DNA from: Bradyrhizobium iriomotense
GTDB lineage: Bacteria; Pseudomonadota; Alphaproteobacteria; Rhizobiales; Xanthobacteraceae
Direction of reading: 5' to 3'
DNA: 64,000 nucleotides
Assembly (NCBI RefSeq): GCF_018129405.1
Contig: NZ_JAFCLP010000002.1
Location: 620,001 to 684,000 of the forward strand
The position numbers and the translations under genes were made by a program. The notes beneath the pieces are model-generated. The model was given only the letters and a program-made list of their open reading frames with translations, did no database searches and was not told where the DNA came from. Shown piece by piece: positions 9,929 to 19,398 of this stretch. Each line of letters opens with the position of its first letter. The first letter of the stretch is position 1.

Positions 9929-10137
9929 TTATTGATCGGGCTGCAGAAGAACGGAGACAGGGTTTTGTCGTTGGCCGGGTCGTCTTTTTTGGCGGCGGCT
10001 TTCGCGGCCGCCTCGATCTCGTCGAGCACGGCGTTGACGGCGACATTGGGATCGGCAGCCTTGCCCTGCCGCTCCATCTTGTCGAGGTAATTCATGTAGG
10101 CCTGGTAGGCCTTCTCATCGTCGCAAAGCAGACACAT
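9925..10137 (-). CDS. Small protein with a CLLC motif between gatC and gatA (70 aa)
   Basis: The product starts [20 protein letters not shown], so the second to fifth residues form a C-x-x-C pair. The body is helical and Ala/Lys-rich ([15 protein letters not shown]), and another Cys lies near the end ([10 protein letters not shown]). Its stop overlaps gatA (ATGA) and its start lies 18 bp after the gatC stop, so it belongs to the gat operon. Three cysteines could bind a metal ion, but that is speculation. No named family is recognised. Confidence 0.8.
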   Translation of the reverse strand: MCLLCDDEKAYQAYMNYLDKMERQGKAADPNVAVNAVLDEIEAAAKAAAKKDDPANDKTLSPFFCSPINK

Positions 10138-10155
10138 CGGGCCTGGTCCTAAGAG

Positions 10156-10582
<427 letters not shown>

Positions 10583-10614
10583 ACGATGAGACCGGAGCTC
10601 ATCGCGCTTTGGGC

Positions 10615-11691
10615 CTATCCGGCCAGCGCTTTCAGGCGAGCGAGGGCCGATTTGGCGAGATCGCGGGTCAATTCAGCGGCGGAGACCTCGCGGCCGAGCG
10701 CGATGGCCTGTCCCGCCCAGAGATTGGTGAAATCCACCCTGCCCTGCTTTTCGGCAGACGCCTTCAGCGGCCCCAGCGCGGTCGCCGCATGGGGGAACGG
10801 CGGCGCATCCGGCGAGACCGGGCCGGCCTCGCGCATCAGCCGGTTCTGCACCCCGCGCGCCGGCCGGCCGGTCATGACATTGGTGATCACGGTGGAATCG
10901 TCCCGCGCTTCGGCGAGCGCCTTGCGCCCGCCCGCGCTGACCTTGGATTCCGGGCAACGCAGATAGGCGCTGCCGATCTGCACGCCGGAGGCGCCGAGCG
11001 CGAAGGCCGCGGCGATGCCGCGCCCGTCGGCGATGCCGCCCGCCGCAATGACGGGCACCTTCACGGCATCGGCCACCTGCGGCACCAGCGCAAAAGTGCC
11101 GGGCTGCTCGGCGATCTTGTCCGTCAGGAACATGCCGCGATGACCGCCCGCCTCGGCACCTTGCGCGATCACGGCATCGACGCCGTGCTGCTCGAGCCAG
11201 ACCGCTTCCTTCACGGTGGTGGCGGACGAGATGACGAGGCAGCCAGCGACCTTGACGCGCTTCAGGAGCGCCTGCTCCGGCAGGCCGAAATGGAAGCTGA
11301 CGACCTCCGGCTTCAACTCCTCGACCACCTCGCAGAACGCAGCATCGAACGGCGCACGGTTGGCCGCCGCGATCGGCGCCGCCGGATCGAGACCATGCTC
11401 GGTGTAGTAGCCCGTCAGCCGCTGCTTCCAGCGTGCCTCAGCCTCCGCGGTGAGCTCGATCGGCGTATGGCAGAAGAAATTCATGTTGACCGGCGCCTTG
11501 ACGCGCTGGCGGATCAGACCGACCTGCTCGCGCGCCTTCTCCGCCGAAATCATCGCACACGGCAGCGACCCCAGCGCTCCGCCTTGTGCGGCCGCGATCA
11601 CCAGCTCCGCATCGATCGCACCGGCCATCGGCGCCAGCACGATCGGGAATTCGGTCTTGAAGAGATCGATCAGTCGACGGTCAGGCCACAT
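10615..11691 (-). CDS. Nitronate monooxygenase family flavoprotein (copy 1)
   Basis: A 358-residue TIM-barrel protein of the nitronate monooxygenase (2-nitropropane dioxygenase) family. Visible family stretches are TEFPIVLAPMAGAIDAELVI, AQGAEAGGHRGMF (flavin phosphate region), VPVIAAGGIADGRGIAAAFA and LGASGVQIGSAYLRCPES. These enzymes use FMN and O2 to oxidise alkyl nitronates and may detoxify propionate-3-nitronate. Start is ATG 11691. A paralogue of similar size follows upstream on the same strand, separated by a palindromic repeat, so the two may or may not be co-transcribed. The true substrate is not evident. Confidence 0.92.
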   Translation of the reverse strand: MWPDRRLIDLFKTEFPIVLAPMAGAIDAELVIAAAQGGALGSLPCAMISAEKAREQVGLIRQRVKAPVNMNFFCHTPIELTAEAEARWKQRLTGYYTEHGLDPAAPIAAANRAPFDAAFCEVVEELKPEVVSFHFGLPEQALLKRVKVAGCLVISSATTVKEAVWLEQHGVDAVIAQGAEAGGHRGMFLTDKIAEQPGTFALVPQVADAVKVPVIAAGGIADGRGIAAAFALGASGVQIGSAYLRCPESKVSAGGRKALAEARDDSTVITNVMTGRPARGVQNRLMREAGPVSPDAPPFPHAATALGPLKASAEKQGRVDFTNLWAGQAIALGREVSAAELTRDLAKSALARLKALAG

Positions 11692-11710
11692 GGTTGTTCT
11701 CTCGCTCTGA

Positions 11711-11880
11711 CCCTCTCCCCTTGTGGGAGAGGGTGGATCGCCGCGTTAGCGGCGAGACGGGTGAGGGGTTTGCATCTGCGGACGCAGACCTCTCGGATTT
11801 GACTTCACTCTCCGCGGATAGAACCCCTCATCCGGCGCGGATTGCATCCGCGCCACCTTCTCCCACAAGGGGAGAAGGGA
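11711..11880. repeat. Palindromic repeat (family C), overlapping the 3' end of a gene
   Basis: CCCTCTCCCCTTGTGGGAGA pairs with CTCCCACAAGGGGAGAAGGG across about 170 bp, with inner parts GGTGAGGGGTT and AACCCCTCATCC. A relative lies at 19251-19368. The right arm runs into the reading frame of the second nitronate monooxygenase and supplies its last residues and stop. Confidence 0.85.
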
Positions 11881-12853
11881 AAGAAGCACCGGAGTTGCGC
11901 CGTCCTTCCAGCAACTGCTCCGCCTCAACCGCAATCCGCTCGACGATCTCGGCCGCCGGCGGAATATCATGGATCAGTCCGACCGCCTCGCCCGCGATCA
12001 CCGCCGCGACGTCGAAATTGCCGGCGGCCTTTGCCGCCGCATACTCGGCCGCGACTGCGGCAACATTCTGCATCAGCTCGACCTCGCGGCCGATCCAGCG
12101 CCTGGCGTGGTCGTTGACCAGACACCGTCCCGTGAACGGCGCCGGCCAGACATTGTTGCGGGAGAGATCGAAGATGATGCCGCGCACCGTTGAGCCGCTG
12201 TTCGCCGCGCAGATGCGCCGCTTGGCCTCCTCAGCACCGTCGGCCTCCTGGCTGGCATAGAAGCGCGTGCCCAGCAGCACGCCGCTGGCGCCCAGCATCA
12301 TCATCGCGGCGAGCCCGCGCCCGTCGGCGATGCCACCGGCCGCAACGACAGGCACGCGGCCGGCCGCGAGATCGACGATCGCCGGCACGAGATCGACGGT
12401 GGTGCGCGAAGCACCGTGACCGCCCGCCTCCGTTCCCTGCGCGATCAGGATGTCGGCGCCGGCGTCGAGCGCCTGCCGCGCCATCGCCTCGTCCTGCACC
12501 TGGCAGATCAGGCGCGCGCCGGCGGATTTGATCTTGGGCGCGAACGGCGTGGGATCGCCGAACGACAACATGATCGCAGACGGTTTTGCGGCGAGCGCGA
12601 CATCGAGAAGCTCGGGCCGCTTGGCGAGGCTCCAGGTGATGAAGCCGATCCCGAACGGCGCACGCAGTTCGGCGAGCTTCGCCGTCTCCCGCTCCAGCCA
12701 CGCCCGTTCGCCATAGCCACCACCGAGAATGCCGAAGCCGCCGGCGCGGCTCACAGCCGAGACCAGACGGCTGCCGGCGATGACATCCATCGGCGCCAGC
12801 AGGATCGGATGCTCGATCTCCAGCAGCGTAGTCAGCGGTGTCACAATCGGCAT
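11828..12853 (-). CDS. Nitronate monooxygenase family flavoprotein (copy 2)
   Basis: From ATG 12853 the product has 341 residues, starting MPIVTPLTTLLEIEHPILLA. It shows the family barrel motifs IAQGTEAGGHG, RVPVVAAGGIADGRGLAAMM and LGASGVLLGTRFYAS. The reaction is inferred as FMN-dependent oxidation of nitronates. The frame is open upstream to 13135 but that part is antisense to the LysR gene. The last ~18 residues (SFPSPLVGEGGADAIRAG) are encoded by the palindromic repeat at 11711-11880 and are not part of the fold. The gene is divergent from a LysR regulator, which is a likely controller. Confidence 0.92.
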   Translation of the reverse strand: MPIVTPLTTLLEIEHPILLAPMDVIAGSRLVSAVSRAGGFGILGGGYGERAWLERETAKLAELRAPFGIGFITWSLAKRPELLDVALAAKPSAIMLSFGDPTPFAPKIKSAGARLICQVQDEAMARQALDAGADILIAQGTEAGGHGASRTTVDLVPAIVDLAAGRVPVVAAGGIADGRGLAAMMMLGASGVLLGTRFYASQEADGAEEAKRRICAANSGSTVRGIIFDLSRNNVWPAPFTGRCLVNDHARRWIGREVELMQNVAAVAAEYAAAKAAGNFDVAAVIAGEAVGLIHDIPPAAEIVERIAVEAEQLLEGRRNSGASFPSPLVGEGGADAIRAG

Positions 12854-12950
12854 GGTCCCTCCCCGATCTGGACAGCGAGAGTAGGCGCGACTAGCATTCT
12901 CGAAAAATGAATTGTTGCGAACGCAGCCATCACAAAAGCGAAATGATGCC

Positions 12951-13841
12951 ATGGAACTCAGCGACATCCAGACGTTTGCCGCGGTCGCCCGCACCGGCGG
13001 CATCACCCGCGCCGCCGAAGAGCTCAACACGGTGCAGTCGAACGTCACCCAGCGCGTGAAGGCACTGGAAGCCGAGATCGGCACGCCGCTGTTCGAGCGC
13101 CACAGCCGCGGCATGACGCTGACCGGCGCCGGCAAACGTCTCCTCCCCTATGCGCAGCGAATGGCCGCACTGTCGCGCGAGGCCGTGCTGGCCGCACGCG
13201 ACGATGGCGAGCCGAAGGGGCCGCTGGCGATCGGCTCGATGGAAACGACCGCCGCCGTGCGATTGCCGCCGCTGCTCGCCGATTTCCACCGCCGCTTCCC
13301 GGCCGTGCGCCTCTCTCTGCGCACCGCAACCACGGCCGACCTCGTCGCCGCCGTGCTCGAAGGCACGCTCGACGGCGCCTTCGTCGCGGGTCCCATCGCG
13401 CACGCCGACCTCACCGCGACCAGCGCCTTCCGCGAAGAGCTGGTGCTGGTCAGCGCGCGGCGCTGGACTTCGCTTGCCGAGCTGCGCGCCGGCACGCCGG
13501 AGTCGGGCCCGACCGCACTGGTGTTCCGCACCGGCTGCACCTATCGCCAGCGGCTCGAGCAGGTGTTCGTCGAGTTCGGCTGGCCGTCGGCCGCGCGCTT
13601 CGAGCTCGGCACGCTCGACGGCATGATCGGCTGCGTCGCCGCCGACATGGGCGTGACGCTGCTGCCACGCGCGGTCGTCGAACGCAGCGCGATGAACGGC
13701 AGCGTGTCGATCCACACACTGAGCTCCTCGCATGCGCGCGCCGAGACGCTCTTCATCCAGCGCAGCGCCGGACATCAATACAGCGCGCTTCAAGGTTTCG
13801 TCGCCTGCCTGAAGAAAGACGACGACGTCATCGCAGCCTGA
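12951..13841 (+). CDS. LysR-family transcriptional regulator
   Basis: From ATG 12951 the protein has 296 residues. The N-terminal winged helix is clear: MELSDIQTFAAVARTGGITR, AAEELNTVQSNVTQRVKALE and GTPLFERHSRGMTLTGAG. The remainder is the periplasmic-binding-protein-like effector domain. LysR proteins usually control a divergent neighbour. Here the gap to the second nitronate monooxygenase is 97 bp, which fits. The ORF can be extended to 12912, but the family start is at MELSD. No effector can be deduced. Confidence 0.93.
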   Translation: MELSDIQTFAAVARTGGITRAAEELNTVQSNVTQRVKALEAEIGTPLFERHSRGMTLTGAGKRLLPYAQRMAALSREAVLAARDDGEPKGPLAIGSMETTAAVRLPPLLADFHRRFPAVRLSLRTATTADLVAAVLEGTLDGAFVAGPIAHADLTATSAFREELVLVSARRWTSLAELRAGTPESGPTALVFRTGCTYRQRLEQVFVEFGWPSAARFELGTLDGMIGCVAADMGVTLLPRAVVERSAMNGSVSIHTLSSSHARAETLFIQRSAGHQYSALQGFVACLKKDDDVIAA

Positions 13842-14028
13842 CGCAGCGCGAGCGTTCCACGCCACGAAATTCGTCACAAATCTATCGCGTTTGAATCAAT
13901 CCGCGCGGTGTTCTGCCATCGCAGCGCAGCACTTCGAAAAGCTTTGAAGCCCGCGCTCCTTCTACGTTAGGATGAGTGACTGGCCAGCGCGAAACCATAA
14001 ACGAAGCCAAACATCGGGAGGACTATCG

Positions 14029-14964
14029 ATGCGCAATACGCTCGTGTTGTGCTGTCTCGCCGTTTTGTCGGCGACATCAGGAACAGCAAGCGCCCAGGAC
14101 TGGACCAAATCGAAATGGGGGCCGAACGACGAGATCGGCGCCGCCAACTACATGACGCCCGAGCTCGTGGTGAAGGCGGCATCGCTGGTGAAGACCGGCA
14201 AGACCTATGCCCTCGGCATTCCTGTCACGCCCAGCACGCCGGCGTATCCGCCGCGCACCTTCAAGCTCACCATCGTGCAACCCGGACAGGCCGGCAACTC
14301 CGGCCTCGGACCCAACAAGGCCACCTACAACGACGACATCCTCGACACCTGGGTCGGCATCGGCAGCCAGCTCGACGGCCTTGGCCATCTCGGCGTCGAG
14401 CACGTCTATTACAACGGCAACAAGCTCGCCGACTTCGCCGATCCGAATGGCTTGAAGAAGCTCGGCATCGAGAAGGTGCCGCCGATGGTCACCCGCGGCG
14501 TGCTGCTCGACATGGCCGCCTATTTCAAGACCGACGTGGTGAAGGAAGGCACCGCCTTCAACGTCAAGGAGATCGAGGAAGCCGCCAAGCAGCAGAACGT
14601 CGAGATCCGCCAGGGCGATGTCGTCATCTTCCACACCGGCTGGCTCAGCCTGATCGGCAAGGATGACAAGCGCTATTCGGCCGGCGAGCCCGGTCTCGGC
14701 GTCGAGGGCGCAAAGTACCTGACCGGTAAGGGCGTTGTCGCTGTTGGCGCCGATACCTGGGCGCTCGAGGTGCTGCCGTTCGAAGGCAAGAACGTGTTCG
14801 AGGTGCACCAGATCCTGCTCGCCATGAACGGGACCTACATCCTCGAGAACATGGACACCGCCGCGCTCGCCCGGGACAAGGGCTACGAATTCCTGTTCGT
14901 GCTGGGCCAGCCGCGCTGGACCGGCGGCGTGCAGGCGATGATCAACCCGATCGCGATCCGCTGA
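14029..14964 (+). CDS. Exported cyclase-family protein (kynurenine formamidase-like fold)
   Basis: Start ATG 14029 follows a good site (CGGGAGGACTATCG) and opens with a Sec signal (MRNTLVLCCLAVLSATSGTA, cleavage near SAQD). The 311-residue protein belongs to the cyclase/PF04199-like group: it has VVIFHTGWLS and GADTWALEVLPF. The family's usual metal motif H-x-G-T-H-x-D-x3-H appears here in changed form as GSQLDGLGHLGVEH, keeping Asp and the last His but not the first two His. The periplasmic location differs from the cytosolic formamidases. The metal site may therefore differ and the substrate is unknown. It is monocistronic. Confidence 0.85.
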   Translation: MRNTLVLCCLAVLSATSGTASAQDWTKSKWGPNDEIGAANYMTPELVVKAASLVKTGKTYALGIPVTPSTPAYPPRTFKLTIVQPGQAGNSGLGPNKATYNDDILDTWVGIGSQLDGLGHLGVEHVYYNGNKLADFADPNGLKKLGIEKVPPMVTRGVLLDMAAYFKTDVVKEGTAFNVKEIEEAAKQQNVEIRQGDVVIFHTGWLSLIGKDDKRYSAGEPGLGVEGAKYLTGKGVVAVGADTWALEVLPFEGKNVFEVHQILLAMNGTYILENMDTAALARDKGYEFLFVLGQPRWTGGVQAMINPIAIR

Positions 14965-15022
14965 TCTGATACCGGGCGAGGAGCCGCTTGCTGCCCGGCA
15001 GGCCCCTCGCCCGCCTTCTCCG

Positions 15023-15238
15023 TCACCGCGGCCTCAGATTCCACCGCCGCAATGCAACCATGGCCCAGATCGCCTCGACGAGGCCGAACGGCCAGGCGCC
15101 TTGCAGGAAGCCATAGGCCGAACCGAGCGCGCACGACACCGCGAACAGCAACACGAACCAGTGGCTGCGGTCCTCCAGGGCATAGCAGACCAGCATCGCC
15201 GTCACGGCAAACAGGCCGAATAGTGTCAGCGCATCCAT
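15023..15238 (-). CDS. Small integral membrane protein (71 aa)
   Basis: The product reads [20 protein letters not shown] then [40 protein letters not shown] and [11 protein letters not shown]. Three hydrophobic segments (about 5-20, 27-45 and 46-62) and a positively charged end are visible, as in small DUF-type inner-membrane proteins. ATG 15238 lies back to back with ruvX. No function is recognised. Confidence 0.8.
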   Translation of the reverse strand: MDALTLFGLFAVTAMLVCYALEDRSHWFVLLFAVSCALGSAYGFLQGAWPFGLVEAIWAMVALRRWNLRPR

Positions 15239-15284
15239 GTTCCGGGTTCACTCCGCAGCGCGACGCATGATATGCGCTAAATCC

Positions 15285-15764
15285 ATGCCGGCTCTTATCC
15301 TGCCCCTCATCGACGCTGCAACCCACTGGCCCGAACGCGGTGCGCTGGTCGGGCTCGACCTCGGCACAAAAACCATCGGCGTTGCCGTGTCCGACCCGGA
15401 CCGGCGCCTGGCCACCGGCGTCGAGACGATCCAGCGCAAGCAGTTCAAGCAGGACGCGGCCCGGCTGCTCGCGATCGCCGCCGAGCGCAAGGCGGCTGGC
15501 TTCGTGCTCGGCCTGCCCATCAACATGGACGGCAGCGAGGGCCCGCGCGCGCAATCCACCCGCGCCTTCGCCCGCAACCTCGCCGGCCTCACTGCCCTCC
15601 CGATCGGCCTCTGGGACGAGCGCCTGTCGACCGCGGCCGTCGAGCGTGAGCTGATCGGCATGGACGTCAGCCGCGCCAAGCGCGCCGAGGTGATCGACGA
15701 GCACGCCGCGATCTTCATCCTGCAAGGCGCACTCGACCGGCTCACCAATCTGCGCACCGGCTGA
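15285..15764 (+). CDS. ruvX: Holliday junction resolvase-like protein RuvX/YqgF
   Basis: The 159-residue product has the RNase-H-like core: [20 protein letters not shown] (first catalytic Asp), [20 protein letters not shown] and [18 protein letters not shown] with the last acidic residue. Family members act on pre-16S rRNA processing and may cleave branched nucleic acids. ATG 15285 gives the usual N-terminus ([12 protein letters not shown]); the longer ORF from 15237 has no family support. The next gene starts 4 nt after the stop, so co-transcription is likely. Confidence 0.94.
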   Translation: MPALILPLIDAATHWPERGALVGLDLGTKTIGVAVSDPDRRLATGVETIQRKQFKQDAARLLAIAAERKAAGFVLGLPINMDGSEGPRAQSTRAFARNLAGLTALPIGLWDERLSTAAVERELIGMDVSRAKRAEVIDEHAAIFILQGALDRLTNLRTG

Positions 15765-15768
15765 TCCC

Positions 15769-16692
15769 ATGGCCGTCGTGATCGCGGCGCTGCTGCCGGT
15801 CTTCATTCTCATCGTGCTCGGCGTGGTGCTCCGGCACAGCCTGATGCGGCTGGACACGCAATGGCACGGGCTGGAGCGGCTGACCTATTTCGTGCTGTTC
15901 CCGATGCTGCTGATCCAGACGCTGGTGAAGGCGGACCTTTCAAAAGTGCCGGTCGCCGGCGTCGGCGGCGCGCTGCTGCTGTCGGCTTTGGCGATGTCGC
16001 TGCTCTGCCTCGCGCTGCGTCCTGCGCTGTCGCGGCTCGACATCGACGGCCCCGCCTTCACCTCGATCTTCCAGGGCGCGACGCGCTGGCAGACCTATGT
16101 CGCACTGTCCGTCTCCGCCAACATGTTCGGCGACGTCGGGCTGGCGCTCGCCTCCGTGGCCATGGTCGCGATCATTCCGCTGGTCAACGTCTTCAGCGTC
16201 GCCGTGCTTGCGCACTATGCTTCCCCCGAAAAACAGTCCGCCCGCGCCATCGTTATGACGGTGATCCGCAATCCCCTGATCTGGGCCTGCGCGATCGGCC
16301 TCGTCATCAACGTCGTCCATCTGCCGCTGCCGAAGATCTGGCACGAGGTGGCGGACGCGCTCGGCCGCTCCTCGCTCGCCATCGGCCTGCTCGTCACCGG
16401 CGCCGGCCTCCAGCTCAAGGGCCTGCTCCGCCCCAGCGTGAGCGCGATCATCGGCGTGGCGTTCAAGCTGGTCCTGATGCCCGTGCTCGCGCTGGTTCTT
16501 GCCGGCTGGTTCGGGCTCTCAGGCAACAGCCTTGCGATCGTCGCGATCTGCGCGGCGGTGCCGACCTCACCCAGCGCCTATGTGCTGGCCCGCCAGATGG
16601 GCGGCGATGCGCCACTCTTGGCGCAGATCATCACGCTGCAGACGATCTTGGCGGCGATCACCATGCCGGTCGCGATCGCGCTGGTGGCCTAG
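15769..16692 (+). CDS. AEC-family (auxin efflux carrier type) membrane transporter
   Basis: A 307-residue protein with about ten hydrophobic segments in two five-helix halves. It begins MAVVIAALLPVFILIVLGVV and contains the family stretch TYFVLFPMLLIQTL and the helix-break region CAAVPTSPSAYVLARQMGGD. AEC proteins export or import small organic anions; substrate unknown. The start lies 4 nt after ruvX and the stop overlaps the convergent CPBP gene by 4 bp. Confidence 0.92.
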   Translation: MAVVIAALLPVFILIVLGVVLRHSLMRLDTQWHGLERLTYFVLFPMLLIQTLVKADLSKVPVAGVGGALLLSALAMSLLCLALRPALSRLDIDGPAFTSIFQGATRWQTYVALSVSANMFGDVGLALASVAMVAIIPLVNVFSVAVLAHYASPEKQSARAIVMTVIRNPLIWACAIGLVINVVHLPLPKIWHEVADALGRSSLAIGLLVTGAGLQLKGLLRPSVSAIIGVAFKLVLMPVLALVLAGWFGLSGNSLAIVAICAAVPTSPSAYVLARQMGGDAPLLAQIITLQTILAAITMPVAIALVA

Positions 16693-17453
16693 CTCCCCAG
16701 CCACATCGTCAGCACCACCGCGGTCATGTTGTTCAGCGCGTGCAATATGATCGTGAGCCAGAGCGAGCCCGCACGATAGCGCATATAGCCGAACCACAGG
16801 CCGATCGAGAAGACCTCGGCGAGGAAGTACATGTCGTATTGCAGGTGCACGACCGTCCACACCAGCGAAGACAGCAGAATCGCGCCCGGCACACGCAGGA
16901 AGCTCGCCGACCAGCCGCGTAACAGGAAGCCGCGGGCCAGCACCTCTTCCGACATCGGCGCCGCCACGCTGAAGGCGAGCAGCAGCATGAGCGCGCCGCC
17001 CTTGTCGCGGCCGGACTTCAACAGATCGGTCATGAAGCCCGGCGTCGCCTCGCGTCCGAGCGATCGCGACGCCACCTCCCAGGCCAGGACGATCAGGACG
17101 AGACCGACCGCGCCGAACAGCAGCTGCTTCCAGGACGGCCAATAGAGCGCCAGATAGTCGACGAAGGACGCCTTCTTGATGCGGATGGCGAGCCACACCG
17201 CAGCAAGTGTCGTCGGCAAGCCCATGATAACCGACAGCGCCAGCGCCTGGGGCTCGTGACCGATCGACTGCAGCGAGGCCATGCCGATCGGAACGCCGCG
17301 CAGCACGACCAGCAGCAGGATCGCACCGACCTGCCCAACGAACATCGCGACGAAGATGAAGAGGCCCCACAGCGCCGTGCCCCAGAATTTCCAGACGCGC
17401 GGCGGCGCAGGCGTCATGACGAGCGGCGGATGATCGGGATTGAGGGAGTCCAT
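16689..17453 (-). CDS. CPBP-family intramembrane glutamic endopeptidase
   Basis: The 254-residue multi-pass protein has the CPBP (Abi/Rce1) motifs: Glu-Glu-x3-Arg in MSEEVLARGFLLRG, His in SLVWTVVHLQYDMYF, and the third motif in LWLTIILHALNNM. Members cleave prenylated or other membrane proteins, or work in bacteriocin immunity. Here the context gives no hint. The N-terminal 40 residues are Pro-rich. A palindromic repeat follows in the gap to the dehydrogenase gene. Confidence 0.9.
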   Translation of the reverse strand: MDSLNPDHPPLVMTPAPPRVWKFWGTALWGLFIFVAMFVGQVGAILLLVVLRGVPIGMASLQSIGHEPQALALSVIMGLPTTLAAVWLAIRIKKASFVDYLALYWPSWKQLLFGAVGLVLIVLAWEVASRSLGREATPGFMTDLLKSGRDKGGALMLLLAFSVAAPMSEEVLARGFLLRGWSASFLRVPGAILLSSLVWTVVHLQYDMYFLAEVFSIGLWFGYMRYRAGSLWLTIILHALNNMTAVVLTMWLGS

Positions 17454-17479
17454 CAGGAGGCTTTCGTTTGGATATCATC

Positions 17480-17557
17480 GTCATTCCGGGGCGATGCGGA
17501 GCATCGAACCCGGAAGTTCGAGATTCCGGGTTCGCCCTTCGGACGCCCCGGAATGAC
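17480..17557. repeat. Palindromic repeat, 'gtcattccggggc' family A
   Basis: GTCATTCCGGGGCG at the left end is answered by CGCCCCGGAATGAC at the right end, and ACCCGGAA/TTCCGGGT form the inner dyad. The second full copy is at 20170-20251. Confidence 0.85.
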
Positions 17558-17568
17558 GGAACAAACAA

Positions 17569-19212
17569 TCACGGCAGCGCCCGCTCCAGCAGCGCGCGAA
17601 CGTCGCTGCTCTCCAGCTCGACCGCGCCATACATGCTGGCATGGGTCGCGGCGAGGCGCGTGGCGGCGAAGAGTTCGGCCTGACGAGGCGACACGCTGTT
17701 GAGCGCGGCGGCCGCGGCCAGCAGCGCCAGCTTCTCGACCGCAACGCGGGCAACGCGTTCGCCATCGGCGCGACGAAAGGTCTTGCCGATGAACGCGGCC
17801 GCCTCGGCTGCGCCCGGCAGGCCTTTGGCCCCGGCCGCAAGCGATTGCAGCACGGCCGTCGCCGCATCCGGCTCGCGCGCGAGCGCGCGCAGCACGTCGA
17901 GGCACATCACGTTGCCCGAGCCTTCCCAGATCGCGTTGACCGGCGACTCCCGGTAGTGGCGCGCCAAAATGCCGTCCTCGACATAGCCGTTACCGCCGAG
18001 ACACTCCATCGCCTCGTAAAGGAATGCCGGCGCGCTCTTGCAGGTCCAGTATTTGATTGCGGGCGTGAGCAGCCGCATGTAGGCGGCCTCGGACGCATCG
18101 TGCGGGGTCCGGTCGAAGGCGCGGCAGAGCCGCATCACCAGGGCCGTGCTCGCCTCGACATGCAGCGCCATGTCCGACAGCACGGCCTGCATCAGCGGCT
18201 GATCGGCGAGATGTTTCTGGAACACGCTGCGGTGACGGGCGTGATGCAGCGCATGCGCGAGCCCCGACCGCATCAATCCGACCGAGGCGATGGCGCAATC
18301 CTGCCGCGTCAGCTGCACCATCTGGATGATGGTGCGGATGCCCTTGCCCTCCTCGCCGACCGCTTCCGCATAGGCGCCGACGAACTCGACCTCGGAGGAC
18401 GCATTGGAGCGGTTGCCGAGCTTGTCCTTCAACCGCTGAAACTGGATCGCGTTCACCGATCCATCCGGCGCAAAGCGCGGCATGAAGAAACAGGTCAGCC
18501 CGCTATCTGCCTGTGCCAGCACCAGGAACGCATCGCACATCGGCGCCGACATGAACCACTTATGCCCGGTGATGCGATAGGCATCGCCGTCGCGCACCGC
18601 GCGCGTCATGTTGGCGCGCACGTCGGTGCCGCCCTGCTTCTCGGTCATGCCCATGCCGAGCGTCATGCCGCGCTTGTCCCACCACGGCGCAAAGCTGGGA
18701 TCGTAGCTTCTGGTCGACAACACCGGCATCACGCGCGCGAGCAGATCAGGCTGCATCGCCAGCGCGGCCACGGAGGCGCGCGTCATCGTGATCGGACAGA
18801 GATGGCCGGTTTCGACTTGCGCGGCGATGTAGAACTTTGCGGCCCGGATGACCTCCGCGGCGTCGCCCGCCGGCTTGCCATCCGCCGTCCAGGTCGAATT
18901 GTGCACGCCGGCATGGGCGCTGTGCGCCATCAGTTCATGATAGGCCGGATGAAACTCGACCTGGTCGCGGCGATTGCCCTTCGAGTCAAAGGTCCGCAGC
19001 TTCGGCGTGTTCTCGTTTGCCACGCGCCCGCGCTCGGCCATTGCGGCCGAGCCCCAATGCCTGCCGAACTCCGACAGCTCGCGTTCAGCCGCCCCACCGC
19101 CATTGGCCTTGACCGCGTCGACCAGCGGCCGGTCCACGACGAACAGGTCAACGTCCTCGAATGGTGGCGACTGGTTGAAGACCTCGTGGGTCGCAAAACT
19201 GGGCTGGGTCAT
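17569..19212 (-). CDS. Acyl-CoA dehydrogenase, AidB-like
   Basis: From ATG 19212 the product has 547 residues, close to AidB (about 540), longer than ordinary acyl-CoA dehydrogenases. It starts MTQPSFATHEVFNQSPPFED, the AidB-type N-terminus. Flavin-binding stretches are GMTEKQGGTDVRAN and ITGHKWFMSAPMCDAF. The C-terminal helical bundle has YEAMECLGGNGYVED and NAIWEGSGNVMCLDVLRAL. AidB-like proteins bind FAD and DNA and are linked to the alkylation response, though isovaleryl-CoA-type activity is weak. Five extra codons upstream (from 19227) lack support. Confidence 0.92.
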   Translation of the reverse strand: MTQPSFATHEVFNQSPPFEDVDLFVVDRPLVDAVKANGGGAAERELSEFGRHWGSAAMAERGRVANENTPKLRTFDSKGNRRDQVEFHPAYHELMAHSAHAGVHNSTWTADGKPAGDAAEVIRAAKFYIAAQVETGHLCPITMTRASVAALAMQPDLLARVMPVLSTRSYDPSFAPWWDKRGMTLGMGMTEKQGGTDVRANMTRAVRDGDAYRITGHKWFMSAPMCDAFLVLAQADSGLTCFFMPRFAPDGSVNAIQFQRLKDKLGNRSNASSEVEFVGAYAEAVGEEGKGIRTIIQMVQLTRQDCAIASVGLMRSGLAHALHHARHRSVFQKHLADQPLMQAVLSDMALHVEASTALVMRLCRAFDRTPHDASEAAYMRLLTPAIKYWTCKSAPAFLYEAMECLGGNGYVEDGILARHYRESPVNAIWEGSGNVMCLDVLRALAREPDAATAVLQSLAAGAKGLPGAAEAAAFIGKTFRRADGERVARVAVEKLALLAAAAALNSVSPRQAELFAATRLAATHASMYGAVELESSDVRALLERALP

Positions 19213-19250
19213 CTTGCGTCCGATCAAATCTGTCCCGTCACGGGAGGTGC

Positions 19251-19368
19251 CACCTCTCCCGACGGGAGAGGTCGCGCCGGAGGCGCGGGTGAGGGGTTAC
19301 GCTCTACCGAGGGAGTTGATCCCCTCACCCGGCGCTTCGCGCCGACCTCTCCCCTTGGGAGAGGTAAC
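19251..19368. repeat. Palindromic repeat (family C), second copy
   Basis: CACCTCTCCCGACGGGAGAGGT opens and ACCTCTCCCCTTGGGAGAGGT closes the element. Inner parts GCGGGTGAGGGGTTAC and CCCCTCACCCGGCGC match those in the copy at 11711-11880. Confidence 0.85.
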
Positions 19369-19398
19369 CCGCTTCGTGGCTGCATCTGCAATCAAACT

